Source: CAZEPJ01 sp964514105
GTDB taxonomy: Bacteria > Desulfobacterota > Desulfocorpusculales > Desulfocorpusculum
Direction of reading: 5' to 3'
DNA length: 11,085 nt
Assembly: GCA_964514105.1 (NCBI GenBank)
Contig: CAZEPJ010000098.1
Location: 1-11,085 of the forward strand
The position numbers and the translations under genes were made by a program. A model generated the notes under the pieces. That model was not told the DNA's origin. It saw only the letters and a list, made by a program, of their open reading frames with translations, and did no database searches. This document shows, one piece after another, positions 1 to 6,421 of this stretch (position 1 is its first letter; each line of letters starts with the position of its first letter).

Positions 1-37
1 CCTGCCCACCCCGTCCATGCACCCGTATCTCCTGCAT
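1..37 (-). CDS. 2-oxoacid:ferredoxin oxidoreductase gamma subunit, 5' end only
   Basis: Only the first 12 codons are inside the window, reading M-Q-E-I-R-V-H-G-R-G-G-Q. This is the characteristic N-terminus of the gamma subunit (PorG/PorC, KorC type) of pyruvate or 2-oxoacid:ferredoxin oxidoreductases, where an E-I-R-x-H-G-R-G-G-Q-G motif opens the domain. The enzyme family oxidatively decarboxylates a 2-oxoacid to acyl-CoA and reduces ferredoxin in the cytoplasm of anaerobes. The ATG at 37-35 has a good Shine-Dalgarno, AGGAGG at 50-45, seven bases upstream, and a TTGACA promoter lies about 85 bases before it. Which 2-oxoacid is used (pyruvate, 2-oxoglutarate, branched-chain or indolepyruvate) cannot be told from twelve residues. 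The family call rests on a short but very specific motif; the rest of the gene is beyond the left edge. Confidence 0.72.
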   Translation of the reverse strand, partial: MQEIRVHGRGGQ

Positions 38-130
38 CTCCAATCCTCCTCGCACGCTGACCGTGGCGACACGCGGCCCGCCACAGGAGAAATCACCTCA
101 CCCGCTCGCTCCCGGATCTCATCGCTTCAG

Positions 131-160
131 ACCATAGGCCTCCCCCGGCCCCGGTGTCAA
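131..160 (-). promoter_or_regulatory. sigma70-type promoter for the oxidoreductase gene
   Basis: On the minus strand a perfect -35 box TTGACA (160-155) is followed by an 18-base spacer and a -10 box TATGGT (136-131). Transcription would start near 124, giving an untranslated leader of about 85 bases before the ATG at 37. That leader contains a 6-bp hairpin (GTGGCG/CGCCAC, arms at 63-68 and 79-84). The promoter lies downstream of the recR stop, so the oxidoreductase gene need not depend on the recR unit. A run of ten C (plus strand, 181-190) sits about 20 bases upstream of the -35 box. Confidence 0.6.
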
Positions 161-225
161 TGCCTGCTGCTCGGAGCCGTCCCCCCCCCCAATCCCGGTT
201 CGTCCGCACAGGGCCGCGGCCGCCT

Positions 226-825
226 TCAGACCTCGCGCCTGTTCTCCAGGGCCTTGCCCAGGGTCAACCGGTCGGCGTATTGAACATCGCCCCCCGCAGG
301 TAGACCGTATCCGATGCGGGTCACGCGCACCCCCGCGGGTTTGAGAACCTGCGCCACGTACAACGAGGTCGCCTCGCCCTCCACCGAGGGATTGGTGGCG
401 ATGATCACCTCCCGGAAGCCCCCCGCCCGGACACGGGACACCAGCGGGGCGATCTTCAAGTCCTCGGGACCCACCCCATCGAGCGGCGCCAGGACCCCGT
501 GCAGCACGTGGTATACCCCCCGGAACCCCTGGCTGGCCTCGATGGCCATGAGGTCCCCCGGGTCCTCCACGACGCACAGGAGGTCCGTCTGCCGGGACGG
601 ATCCCGGCAGATGGGGCACTGTTGCTCCTCGGCGAAGTTGAAGCACGTGTCACAGGTTCGAACCCTGCGCTTCACCTCCAGGATGGACTCCGCCAGCGCA
701 TCCATCTCCTCCCGCGGCCTGCGCAGGATGTGAAGCGCCAGCCGGGTCGCCGTCTTCTCGCCAATCCCGGGAAGTCCCGTGAGCCTGCGGATCAACCGCT
801 CCACCGGCGGCGCGTAGGCCTTCAT
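226..825 (-). CDS. recR: recombination mediator protein RecR
   Basis: RecR acts with RecO (and RecF) to load RecA onto SSB-coated single-stranded DNA during gap repair in the cytoplasm. The product is 199 aa, the normal family length. In order I see a helix-hairpin-helix DNA-binding segment (about 15-34, containing L-P-G-I-G-E-K-T-A), a four-cysteine zinc finger (C58, C61, C70, C73), and a Toprim domain (about 81-175) with acidic E87 and the conserved N-P-S-V-E-G-E-A-T segment at 145-153. It ends with the usual G-Y-G-L-P-x-G-G-D motif. The ATG at 825-823 is preferred over an upstream in-frame start because it gives the family N-terminus and has AGGAGG 11 bases upstream. It lies 88 bases after ybaB on the same strand, in the common dnaX-ybaB-recR order. 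No intrinsic terminator with a T-run is visible after the stop. Confidence 0.97.
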   Translation of the reverse strand: MKAYAPPVERLIRRLTGLPGIGEKTATRLALHILRRPREEMDALAESILEVKRRVRTCDTCFNFAEEQQCPICRDPSRQTDLLCVVEDPGDLMAIEASQGFRGVYHVLHGVLAPLDGVGPEDLKIAPLVSRVRAGGFREVIIATNPSVEGEATSLYVAQVLKPAGVRVTRIGYGLPAGGDVQYADRLTLGKALENRREV

Positions 826-913
826 GTCCGATCCGTCCTCCTCGTTGCCCCCCCCGGCTCCCTGCCCATATCCCCCGGGGGGTCCGGAGTGCCGCATGCG
901 CCGGGCCCCGGCG

Positions 914-1234
914 TCAGCCCAGGAGTCCCGGGATCTTGGACGCCAGCCCCGCCGGGATCAGGCGGCCCATCTCCTGCTGCACCAGCTCCTGGGCCTTGCG
1001 CTTGGCCTCCCCCACCGCTGCGAGAATGAGGTCTTGGAGCATCTCAACCTCCGAGGGGTTCACCACCTGGGGGTCGATTCGAATGCCCACCAGCTCCGCA
1101 TGCCCGTTCATGACCGCGGTGACCATCCCGCCGCCGGCGGCCGCCTCGATTCGCCGGTTCCCGAGTTCCTCCTGAATCCTTGCGATCTCGGACTGAATCC
1201 TTCCCAGCTGCTTCAGATCGCCGAATCCCTTCAC
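914..1234 (-). CDS. ybaB: YbaB/EbfC family nucleoid-associated protein
   Basis: This is a small dimeric DNA-binding protein of the YbaB/EbfC family (106 aa, family size about 100-115), thought to coat the nucleoid and often encoded between dnaX and recR. Visible features are the N-terminal amphipathic helix with Q-x-x-I-A-R-I-Q-E-E-L (14-24), the G-G-G-M-V-T-A segment with N-G (34-44), the conserved I-x-I-D-P-Q-V-V segment (51-58) and a C-terminal helix rich in K, E and Q. The start is GTG at 1234-1232. It is supported by AGGAGG seven bases upstream and by the overlap with the dnaX stop: the four bases GTGA hold both the ybaB start and the dnaX TGA, which suggests translational coupling. The order dnaX-ybaB-recR points to DNA metabolism, but the precise role of the family remains unsettled. 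Confidence 0.93.
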   Translation of the reverse strand: MKGFGDLKQLGRIQSEIARIQEELGNRRIEAAAGGGMVTAVMNGHAELVGIRIDPQVVNPSEVEMLQDLILAAVGEAKRKAQELVQQEMGRLIPAGLASKIPGLLG

Positions 1235-2880
1235 GTTTCTTCCTCCTCGTCCTCTCCTGGGGCGCCGTCCGCTCCGGGGGCGCCCGGCAGGCGGATCTCG
1301 ACCACCTGCCCGCCGAAGACCTCGAGCGCCTCCTGCACCAACGGGTGGGCCTTGACATCCACCTGCAACTGATGCCGCGCGTTGTTCTCCCTGCACGCGC
1401 CGGTCTGGGCGTCCAGGACGGGCGCAATCCTCACGGCCCGCCCGAAGAAACCAGCGCCAAGCCGTTCCAGGGTTCGGGCCTGCTCTTTCTCGCCCACCTT
1501 CTCCACGTGAAACGCAGCGGGAAAGGCAACGCGCAGCACGCCGTCCTGGGAGCAGGCCATGAACCGTCCCTGCTCGAGGATGGACGCCAGGGCGGGACGG
1601 TGTCGTCTCACGTGCTCCAGGAATCCCGACCACCCTTTCTCCGAAAGGGGCGGGGCCTCGGGGACCGGCCCGGAAGACTCCCCCTGCCCCTGCGGCCCCG
1701 CTGCCCCCGGCAGCCCTGTCCCGGTGGCCCCGGCCAGGGCCTCTCGAGCCGATTGGACGCGGTCGAGCATCCCCTCGATGTCCTGGGTTCGATCCAGCGT
1801 CGCCATCTTCACCAGGAGCATCTCCAGGAGATAGCGAGGGTATGCGGAGCGGCGCACATCCTCCTCGGCCGCCGCGAGGATGTCGAACCACAGGTGCAGG
1901 TCCTCCACCCGGACCTCGCTCACTTGGTCGCGCAACGAGGCGACCTCGTGATCCGGCAGATGGAGAAACGCTTCGGGCTCTTCCGGATTCAGGCGTATGA
2001 CCATTAGGTTGCGCACATGCTCCACCAATTGATGATAGAAATAGGTCAGCGAGTAGCCGTGCTCGAACAATCCCTCCACGATGGCGAGGCAGCCCCCGGG
2101 GTCCCGGCGGATGAGGGAGTCCGAGGTGCTGTACAGCCAATGGCGGTCCAGGATGCCCAGGACGTCCTGCACGGCTTGCGCCGAGATCCGGTTCCCTCCG
2201 TAAGAGATGACCTGGTCCAGGAGGCTCTGCGAATCCCTGAGGCTCCCCTGGGCCTCCTTGGCGATGAGCACCAGGGTGTCCCGATCCACCTCGATCCCCT
2301 CGGCCTGGGAGATCTTCTCCAGATGGGCGACGATCTCCGCCAGGGGGATGCGCCTGAAGTCGAACCGCTGACACCTGGAGAGAATGGTCACGGGGATTTT
2401 GTGGGCCTCGGTGGTGGCGAAAATGAACACCACGTGGGGTGGGGGTTCCTCCAACGTCTTCAACAAGGCGTTGAAGGCATTGGGCGACAGCATGTGGACC
2501 TCGTCGATGATGTAGATGCGGGAGCGCCCCCGCGCGGGCAGGTAGCGCAGCGCGTCCCTCAGGTCCCGGACGTTGTCCACCCCGGTGTTGGATGCCCCGT
2601 CGATCTCCTGGACGTCCATGGCGACACCATCGGAGATCTCCCGGCACGAGTCGCACTGGCCGCAGGGTTCGGGCGTCGGCCCTGCCTCGCAGTTGAGGGC
2701 CTTGGCCAGGATCCGGGCCACGGTGGTCTTCCCCACGCCGCGAGCGCCGGCGAAAAGATAGGCATGGGCCACCCGCCCCGTGCGGATGGCGTTCTCCAAC
2801 GTCCGGGTGACGTGACGCTGCCCGATCACCTCCTCGAAGCGCTTCGGACGCCATCGACGGGCCAGCACCAAGTAGGACAT
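1231..2880 (-). CDS. dnaX: DNA polymerase III subunits gamma/tau
   Basis: DnaX is the ATPase of the clamp loader that places the beta clamp on primed DNA and, as tau, ties polymerase cores to the helicase. The product is 549 aa. Seen in order: the typical N-terminus L-A-R-R-W-R-P-K-x-F, Walker A G-A-R-G-V-G-K-T (45-52), zinc-binding C64, C73, C76 and C79, Walker B D-E-V-H (126-129), sensor 1 F-A-T-T-E (154-158), the S-R-C arginine-finger motif (168-170), sensor 2 G-S-L-R-D (212-216), then collar domain III (about 245-365), a G/P/A/Q-rich linker (about 381-412) and a C-terminal W-S-G-F-L-E-H-V-R-R-like domain. The tail is acidic. I chose ATG 2880-2878 (M-S-Y-L-V-L-A-R) by family comparison and because AAGGTG lies nine bases upstream; a GTG at 2892 is in frame but lies inside that ribosome site. 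No A-rich slippery site like the E. coli one is visible, so a separate gamma form is not evident. Confidence 0.97.
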   Translation of the reverse strand: MSYLVLARRWRPKRFEEVIGQRHVTRTLENAIRTGRVAHAYLFAGARGVGKTTVARILAKALNCEAGPTPEPCGQCDSCREISDGVAMDVQEIDGASNTGVDNVRDLRDALRYLPARGRSRIYIIDEVHMLSPNAFNALLKTLEEPPPHVVFIFATTEAHKIPVTILSRCQRFDFRRIPLAEIVAHLEKISQAEGIEVDRDTLVLIAKEAQGSLRDSQSLLDQVISYGGNRISAQAVQDVLGILDRHWLYSTSDSLIRRDPGGCLAIVEGLFEHGYSLTYFYHQLVEHVRNLMVIRLNPEEPEAFLHLPDHEVASLRDQVSEVRVEDLHLWFDILAAAEEDVRRSAYPRYLLEMLLVKMATLDRTQDIEGMLDRVQSAREALAGATGTGLPGAAGPQGQGESSGPVPEAPPLSEKGWSGFLEHVRRHRPALASILEQGRFMACSQDGVLRVAFPAAFHVEKVGEKEQARTLERLGAGFFGRAVRIAPVLDAQTGACRENNARHQLQVDVKAHPLVQEALEVFGGQVVEIRLPGAPGADGAPGEDEEEET

Positions 2881-2947
2881 GGGGAACGGCACCTTACGGG
2901 GCGAAAGACATCATGCGGAAACGCGCTTCAGGGCGTGACGGATGGGC

Positions 2948-3060
2948 AAAGGTGATAGCTAGGCACCCCTGCAGCACACGAAGGTTCTACGGCCGCTGCT
3001 TCCTTCCGGACCTGACGGGGTTGGTAGTCCTTCGTCGCACAGGACCCAGCTATCACCTCT
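2948..3060 (-). ncRNA. ffs: signal recognition particle RNA, small 4.5S type
   Basis: The minus strand carries the hallmark of bacterial SRP RNA: the near-invariant CAGGTCC-GGAA-GGAAGCAGC segment (within 2995-3016). This is the apical GGAA tetraloop with the symmetric and asymmetric internal loops that bind Ffh. The RNA closes on itself through GGTGATAGCT (2951-2960 on the plus strand) against AGCTATCACC (3048-3057). It is a single long hairpin without an Alu domain. Pairing continues outward, GGATGGGCA (2940-2948) with TGCCCATCC (3060-3068), so the primary helix is longer than the core and the mature ends given here are estimates. It lies between tRNA-Ser(GGA) and dnaX on the same strand, a position known for SRP RNA genes in several phyla. 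The RNA guides ribosome-nascent chains to the inner membrane with Ffh and FtsY. Confidence 0.93.
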
Positions 3061-3110
3061 GCCCATCCTCCATCCGCTTCCTCGCGACCCTGGCCTCCGC
3101 AGGGGTTCAT

Positions 3111-3205
3111 TGGCGGAGAGAGAGGGATTCGAACCCTCGGTACACCTTTTGGATGTACACACGATTTCCAATCGTGCCCCTTCAGCCTGGCTCGGGCATC
3201 TCTCC
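3111..3205 (-). tRNA. tRNA-Ser(GGA)
   Basis: A complete cloverleaf of 95 bases including an encoded CCA. The acceptor stem GGAGAGA/TCTCTCC is closed by discriminator G. The anticodon arm is CACGA-TTGGAAA-TCGTG with anticodon GGA. The long variable arm (GTACA/TGTAC) is the class II mark of serine tRNA, and the T arm is GAGGG-TTCGAAT-CCCTC. It reads UCC and UCU codons. It lies 30 bases after tRNA-Ser(CGA) and about 45 bases before the SRP RNA on the same strand. I see no promoter of its own. Confidence 0.96.
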
Positions 3206-3235
3206 GCGGGCGGCACCCTGCGACGTCGGTCATGT

Positions 3236-3329
3236 TGGCGGAGAGAGAGGGATTTGAACCCCCGGTCCGCCTCGCGGCGGACAACTGATTTCGAATCAGC
3301 CGCCTTCAGCCGAACTCGGCCATCTCTCC
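3236..3329 (-). tRNA. tRNA-Ser(CGA)
   Basis: A complete class II tRNA of 94 bases with encoded CCA. The acceptor stem is identical to that of the neighbouring tRNA-Ser(GGA). The anticodon arm GCTGA-TTCGAAA-TCAGT gives anticodon CGA, reading UCG codons. The variable arm is a strong 7-bp stem, GTCCGCC/GGCGGAC, with a GCGA loop. The T arm GGGGG/CCCTC has one G-U pair. It starts 27 bases after the tadA stop on the same strand, so it may be cut out of a transcript shared with tadA. Confidence 0.96.
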
Positions 3330-3356
3330 GCGTCCGCATCCGGGTCCGGGATCGAC

Positions 3357-3812
3357 TCAGGCCCGCAGACGCCGGAAAAAAGACTGCATGAGATCCCGGC
3401 AGGAATCCTCCAGGACCCCTGGGATCACGTCCAGCCGGTGGTTGAGGCGCCCATCCGCGTGAATCTGGTAGCGGGAGCCCAGGGCCCCCCCTTTGGGATC
3501 CTCACAGCCATATACCACCCTGGCCACACGGGCCAGGTGAAGGGCCCCGGCGCACATGACGCACGGCTCGACGGTCACGAACAATGCCGCACCCACGAGG
3601 CGGTAGGATCCGATGGCCCGCGCCGCCCACCGAAGGGCAAGCATCTCGGCATGGGCCGTAGGGTCCTGCCACGCCTCGCAACGGTTGTGGGCCCGGGCGA
3701 CGACCACGCCTCCCAACGCCACCACGGCCCCCACCGGCACCTCGCCTTCGCCGAAGGCCTCCCGCGCCTGCTCCAGGGCCTCCCGCATCAAGATCTCGTC
3801 CGGATTGCCCAT
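3357..3812 (-). CDS. tadA: tRNA-specific adenosine deaminase TadA
   Basis: TadA converts A34 to inosine in the anticodon of tRNA-Arg(ACG). The product is 151 aa from the chosen start, within the family range. The zinc-dependent deaminase signature is complete: H54-A-E56 (zinc ligand and proton shuttle) and P83-C84-V-M-C87. N43 in A-H-N-R and the P-V-G-A-V-V strand are also typical. The ATG at 3812-3810 gives the family N-terminus (M-x-x-A-L-x-x-A) but has a weak ribosome site. In-frame GTG 3854 or TTG 3860 would add 14-16 residues; TTG 3860 overlaps the stop of the upstream transporter gene as TTGA, so a coupled longer form is possible. Its place next to tRNA-Ser, SRP RNA and dnaX matches the tadA-SRP-dnaX order known in other bacteria. 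A C-terminal R/F-rich helix is present as in other TadA proteins. Confidence 0.95.
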   Translation of the reverse strand: MGNPDEILMREALEQAREAFGEGEVPVGAVVALGGVVVARAHNRCEAWQDPTAHAEMLALRWAARAIGSYRLVGAALFVTVEPCVMCAGALHLARVARVVYGCEDPKGGALGSRYQIHADGRLNHRLDVIPGVLEDSCRDLMQSFFRRLRA

Positions 3813-3856
3813 CCACTGCCCTGCCCATCGGCACGGGTAGGATAAGTCAGCCACGG

Positions 3857-4840
3857 TCAAAAATCAACCCGGCGGCCATCCATCGCCCCCAGCACCACGA
3901 TGGCCAATCCTGTCACCACCAGGGTCAGGGCCGCCAGCTCCCGCAGGGTCACGGGCTCTCCCAGGAGCCATGCGCTGCTGAACACGCCGATGACTGGCGT
4001 GGTGAGGGTACCGATGGAGGCCACGCTCGCCGGGAAGATCTGGACCACCCGCATCCAGCCATAGTACCCGAACAGGACGCCCAGGAATACCACGTAACCC
4101 GTGGCCAGCCAGGCCTTCCAGGACAGCTGGGACGGAACCGGGACCGGATCCCACAGGGCGGCCCCGATGACGAACGGCACTCCCCCCAGCACCAGTTGCC
4201 AGCCCGTGAACGACAGGGTGGACATGCCCCAGGAGTAGTACTTGATCAGGACGGTACCTCCGGCCCAGGACACGGCGGCCAGGAGCATGAACACCACGCC
4301 CCAGGGGGACTTGCCCACGTCCCGCAGATCCGGACCGATGAGGACGAACAGACCGGCGATGCCCAGGAGGAGCCCCACCACACGCACGGGGACGATCCTC
4401 TCCCCCAGAAAGCATCGGGCCAGGATGGTCGCCCAGACCGGCATGGTATACGCGATGATGGCGGCCCGGCCGGCCTCCATCAACAGGATGCCATACCCCG
4501 AAAGCACGTTCCAGGCCACCACGTTCACGCCGGTGACCACAAGCAGGGCCCGGAGGTCCTGCCGGGGGATGGCCAGGCTCGAGCCCCCGAGCCGCGCCAC
4601 CAGAAGCACCCAGCCGCCTCCCACCACCAGGCAGAGTGTCCGGAAGGTCCAGACAGGAATCTCCTGCAGGGCGACCTTCATGATGGGAAACCCGATGCCC
4701 CACAGCAGGGTCAACCCGCCCAGCCAGAGCCAACCCGAACAGGGGAGTTTGGCTGAAGCCGGGCTCGAGGGGGCAGGAGGGCGCCACTGGCTTCCGCCCC
4801 CGCATGGCTCTCCCGGATGGGGCTTGGATGGAGTGGACAA
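3857..4840 (-). CDS. EamA/DMT-superfamily transporter, substrate unknown
   Basis: An inner-membrane carrier of the drug/metabolite transporter superfamily (327 aa), with two EamA repeats at about 37-170 and 183-320 and roughly ten hydrophobic helices. The first repeat opens with W-G-I-G-F-P-I-M-K, the usual W-G-x-x-F motif. The second holds W-A-x-G-T-V-L-I-K and ends with P-V-x-x-x-x-x-x-x-L-L-G-E-P, both typical. Such proteins mostly export amino acids or other metabolites, but the substrate cannot be read from the sequence. The start is a TTG at 4840-4838: no ATG or GTG occurs before the first helix, and a strong GAGGAAGG sits ten bases upstream. The first 36 residues are a hydrophilic P/S/G-rich tail, longer than usual. 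It is the first gene after the promoter at 4912-4941 and runs into tadA with at most a 45-base gap. Confidence 0.9.
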   Translation of the reverse strand: MSTPSKPHPGEPCGGGSQWRPPAPSSPASAKLPCSGWLWLGGLTLLWGIGFPIMKVALQEIPVWTFRTLCLVVGGGWVLLVARLGGSSLAIPRQDLRALLVVTGVNVVAWNVLSGYGILLMEAGRAAIIAYTMPVWATILARCFLGERIVPVRVVGLLLGIAGLFVLIGPDLRDVGKSPWGVVFMLLAAVSWAGGTVLIKYYSWGMSTLSFTGWQLVLGGVPFVIGAALWDPVPVPSQLSWKAWLATGYVVFLGVLFGYYGWMRVVQIFPASVASIGTLTTPVIGVFSSAWLLGEPVTLRELAALTLVVTGLAIVVLGAMDGRRVDF

Positions 4841-4850
4841 CGACGTTGGG

Positions 4851-4858
4851 CCTTCCTC
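4851..4858 (-). promoter_or_regulatory. ribosome binding site that fixes the TTG start of the transporter
   Basis: The minus strand reads GAGGAAGG, ten bases before the TTG at 4840. As there is no ATG or GTG in frame before the first membrane helix, this site is the main support for initiation at TTG. Confidence 0.6.
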
Positions 4859-4911
4859 AGACGCCTGGCGGCGACAGGGTGAGGGCGTCCGCTGAGAAGC
4901 GCCTCACGGGG

Positions 4912-4941
4912 AGTATAGGGACGGCCCTGCAGCCATGTCAA
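4912..4941 (-). promoter_or_regulatory. sigma70-type promoter for the transporter-tadA-tRNA-SRP RNA-dnaX unit
   Basis: The minus strand has a perfect -35 TTGACA (4941-4936), an 18-base spacer and a -10 TATACT (4917-4912, five of six matches). Start would be near 4905, with an untranslated leader of about 65 bases. It is the best promoter in the window and the only clear one I find for the minus-strand housekeeping genes. Its -35 box overlaps a 7-bp inverted repeat (4938-4954). Confidence 0.75.
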
Positions 4942-4953
4942 GGAAGCTCCTTG

Positions 4954-5295
4954 ATGGCCTTGGCCCCGCGCACTACACGGGCGACAAATGGGGTGATATT
5001 CTTGAAGAAGACAAGCAAGGCATTTCCATGCGCGGAAGGTGAGGTGCTGCTCAGCGTCCAGTTCCAGGCCGAGGGTCGGTGCGTGGAGGAGTTCTCCTGC
5101 GCGCCGGTGGGGCGGGCGCGTTCGGCCCGGGCGCGCTCCTGCGTTCCCAGGGCGCACTCCGAGTACAGCTCCTGCCGGGTCCGCCAGCGCCCCCCCGGGT
5201 GCCGGGCCGTGGGAGTCCACGTGGCCTGCGGCGGGAAGGGGCGATCCGGGATGGGGTTTTCGTGTGGGCCGGTGGCCCCGTGTCGGCGGTCGTAG
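4954..5295 (+). CDS. possible small cysteine-rich protein, unrecognised
   Basis: This is a doubtful gene of 113 codons. I recognise no family. It is listed because its base use looks coding: over the last 84 codons about 90% of third positions are G or C, against roughly 70% and 67% at first and second positions, and the other open plus frame does not show this. The product is basic and has nine cysteines (C26, C43, C49, C63, C74, C83, C92, C104, C110), many 9-11 residues apart. AAGGA lies nine bases before the ATG, inside a small hairpin that would hide it. The stop is 11 bases before the radical SAM start, which would suit a short operon. Against it: second-position GC is high for a real protein, the first 30 codons have weaker bias, there is no homology I can name, and long chance ORFs are common at this GC content. 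Confidence 0.3.
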   Translation: MALAPRTTRATNGVIFLKKTSKAFPCAEGEVLLSVQFQAEGRCVEEFSCAPVGRARSARARSCVPRAHSEYSSCRVRQRPPGCRAVGVHVACGGKGRSGMGFSCGPVAPCRRS

Positions 5296-5306
5296 GGTTG
5301 CGGGGG

Positions 5307-6305
5307 ATGGGGAGGGAAGGGAGGAAGGGGGACGGGGGCAGATGCGAGCTATGCCCCCGTCGCTGCGGGGCGAGGCGATCGGAGGGGGAGGCGGGTTTCT
5401 GCGGCGAGACGGCACAGATGCGGGTGGCGGCCATTGTGTGCCACAGGGGAGAGGAACCGCCCATCAGTGGCCGGAACGGCTCTGGGACCGTCTTCTTCAC
5501 GGGCTGCTCCCTGCGCTGCGCGTATTGCCAGAACCAACAGATCTCGCACCAGGGGCTGGGCCGCCCGTGGACCCCTGACGCCGTCGCCCGGCGGGTGGCG
5601 GAGCTCCATGGGAGCTGCGGGATACACAACGTCAACTTCGTAACCCCGGATCACGTCTTCCCCCAGACCGGCGAGGTGGTCCGCCTCCTGAGGGGGCGGG
5701 GCGTCCGCATCCCCGTGGTCTACAACCTCTCCGGGTACCAGCGGACGGCGTCCTTGATGGAGGTGGAGCAGTGGGCGGACATCTACCTGCCGGATTTCAA
5801 GTACGCCGACGCCGCCCTGGCTGGCGCCCTTTCCCGCTGTCCGGACTACGCCCCGGTGGCCCTGGATGCCCTGAGCGAGATGGTGCGCCAGAAAGGATTC
5901 CTGGATGTGTTCCCGGCCGGGGGCAAGGACCATGAGGGGCCTCAGGTTGCGACACGCGGGGTTCTGGTCAGACACCTCATCCTGCCGGGGGAAACCCGCA
6001 ACTCTCTGGACGCCTTGACCATGCTCTTTGTGGAGTTCGGCCCCAACCTCCCCCTGAGCCTGATGTCCCAGTACGTGCCTGTGGCAGCCTTCCCGCCGGG
6101 GTCGGCGTTGAACCGGACCGTGACGAAGGAGGAGTTCGACACGGTGTTCGAGCACGCCCTGTCCCTGGGGTTTCGCCGTCTCTATTTTCAGCGGCCCGAG
6201 GGGAGGGCAACGGGCCTCGGGGAGGGCCGCCCCTTTCTGCCCGATTTCAGCCGATCCGATCCGTTCTCCGGAAACACGCCCGGCCCGGCCGGGCCCGGGA
6301 GGTGA
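5307..6305 (+). CDS. radical SAM protein, PflA-like (COG1313/PflX type)
   Basis: A 332-aa radical SAM enzyme. The core motif C67-x3-C71-x2-C74 (C-S-L-R-C-A-Y-C) binds the 4Fe-4S cluster that cleaves S-adenosylmethionine. Before it lies a second cysteine set, C13-x2-C16-x3-C20 and C32 (C-E-L-C-P-R-R-C ... G-F-C-G), and the E-E-P-P-I-S-G segment (49-55). This arrangement is typical of the COG1313 group related to pyruvate formate-lyase activating enzyme, whose substrates are mostly unknown. Later segments (V-Y-N-L-S-G-Y, Y-L-P-D-F-K-Y, H-L-I-L-P-G) fit the same group. The ATG at 5307 is preferred because the first conserved residues follow directly; the frame stays open to 5079 but the extra stretch is G/P/R-rich and lacks coding bias. 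The last 25-30 residues are low-complexity. The ribosome site (GGGG just before ATG) is poor, so coupling to an upstream ORF is possible. Confidence 0.9.
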   Translation: MGREGRKGDGGRCELCPRRCGARRSEGEAGFCGETAQMRVAAIVCHRGEEPPISGRNGSGTVFFTGCSLRCAYCQNQQISHQGLGRPWTPDAVARRVAELHGSCGIHNVNFVTPDHVFPQTGEVVRLLRGRGVRIPVVYNLSGYQRTASLMEVEQWADIYLPDFKYADAALAGALSRCPDYAPVALDALSEMVRQKGFLDVFPAGGKDHEGPQVATRGVLVRHLILPGETRNSLDALTMLFVEFGPNLPLSLMSQYVPVAAFPPGSALNRTVTKEEFDTVFEHALSLGFRRLYFQRPEGRATGLGEGRPFLPDFSRSDPFSGNTPGPAGPGR

Positions 6306-6421
6306 TGGGCCCGGGGGCCAGAGAGCGGGGTTTGGCCCGAGGCATCTCTGTGGTAGACTTCGCATGGCTTCCCGGGCGCCCATGCTCTTGGGGCCATTTC
6401 GACCGCGGGAGAGATCCGACC

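Noticed and set aside
1660..1740. Programmed frameshift site in dnaX
   Set aside because: No A-run slippery sequence is present in the linker; the G/C-rich runs are not a known frameshift signal.
914..2854. Very long minus-strand frame overlapping dnaX out of frame
   Set aside because: Only its last 106 codons (ybaB) are real; the rest is a shadow of dnaX with G/R/P-rich sequence.
3864..4805. Long minus-strand frame overlapping the EamA transporter gene
   Set aside because: Shadow frame; the EamA frame gives proper membrane helices and motifs.
5079..5306. N-terminal extension of the radical SAM protein to 5079
   Set aside because: The extra 76 residues are G/P/R/A-rich without family similarity, and the GC pattern favours a different frame there.
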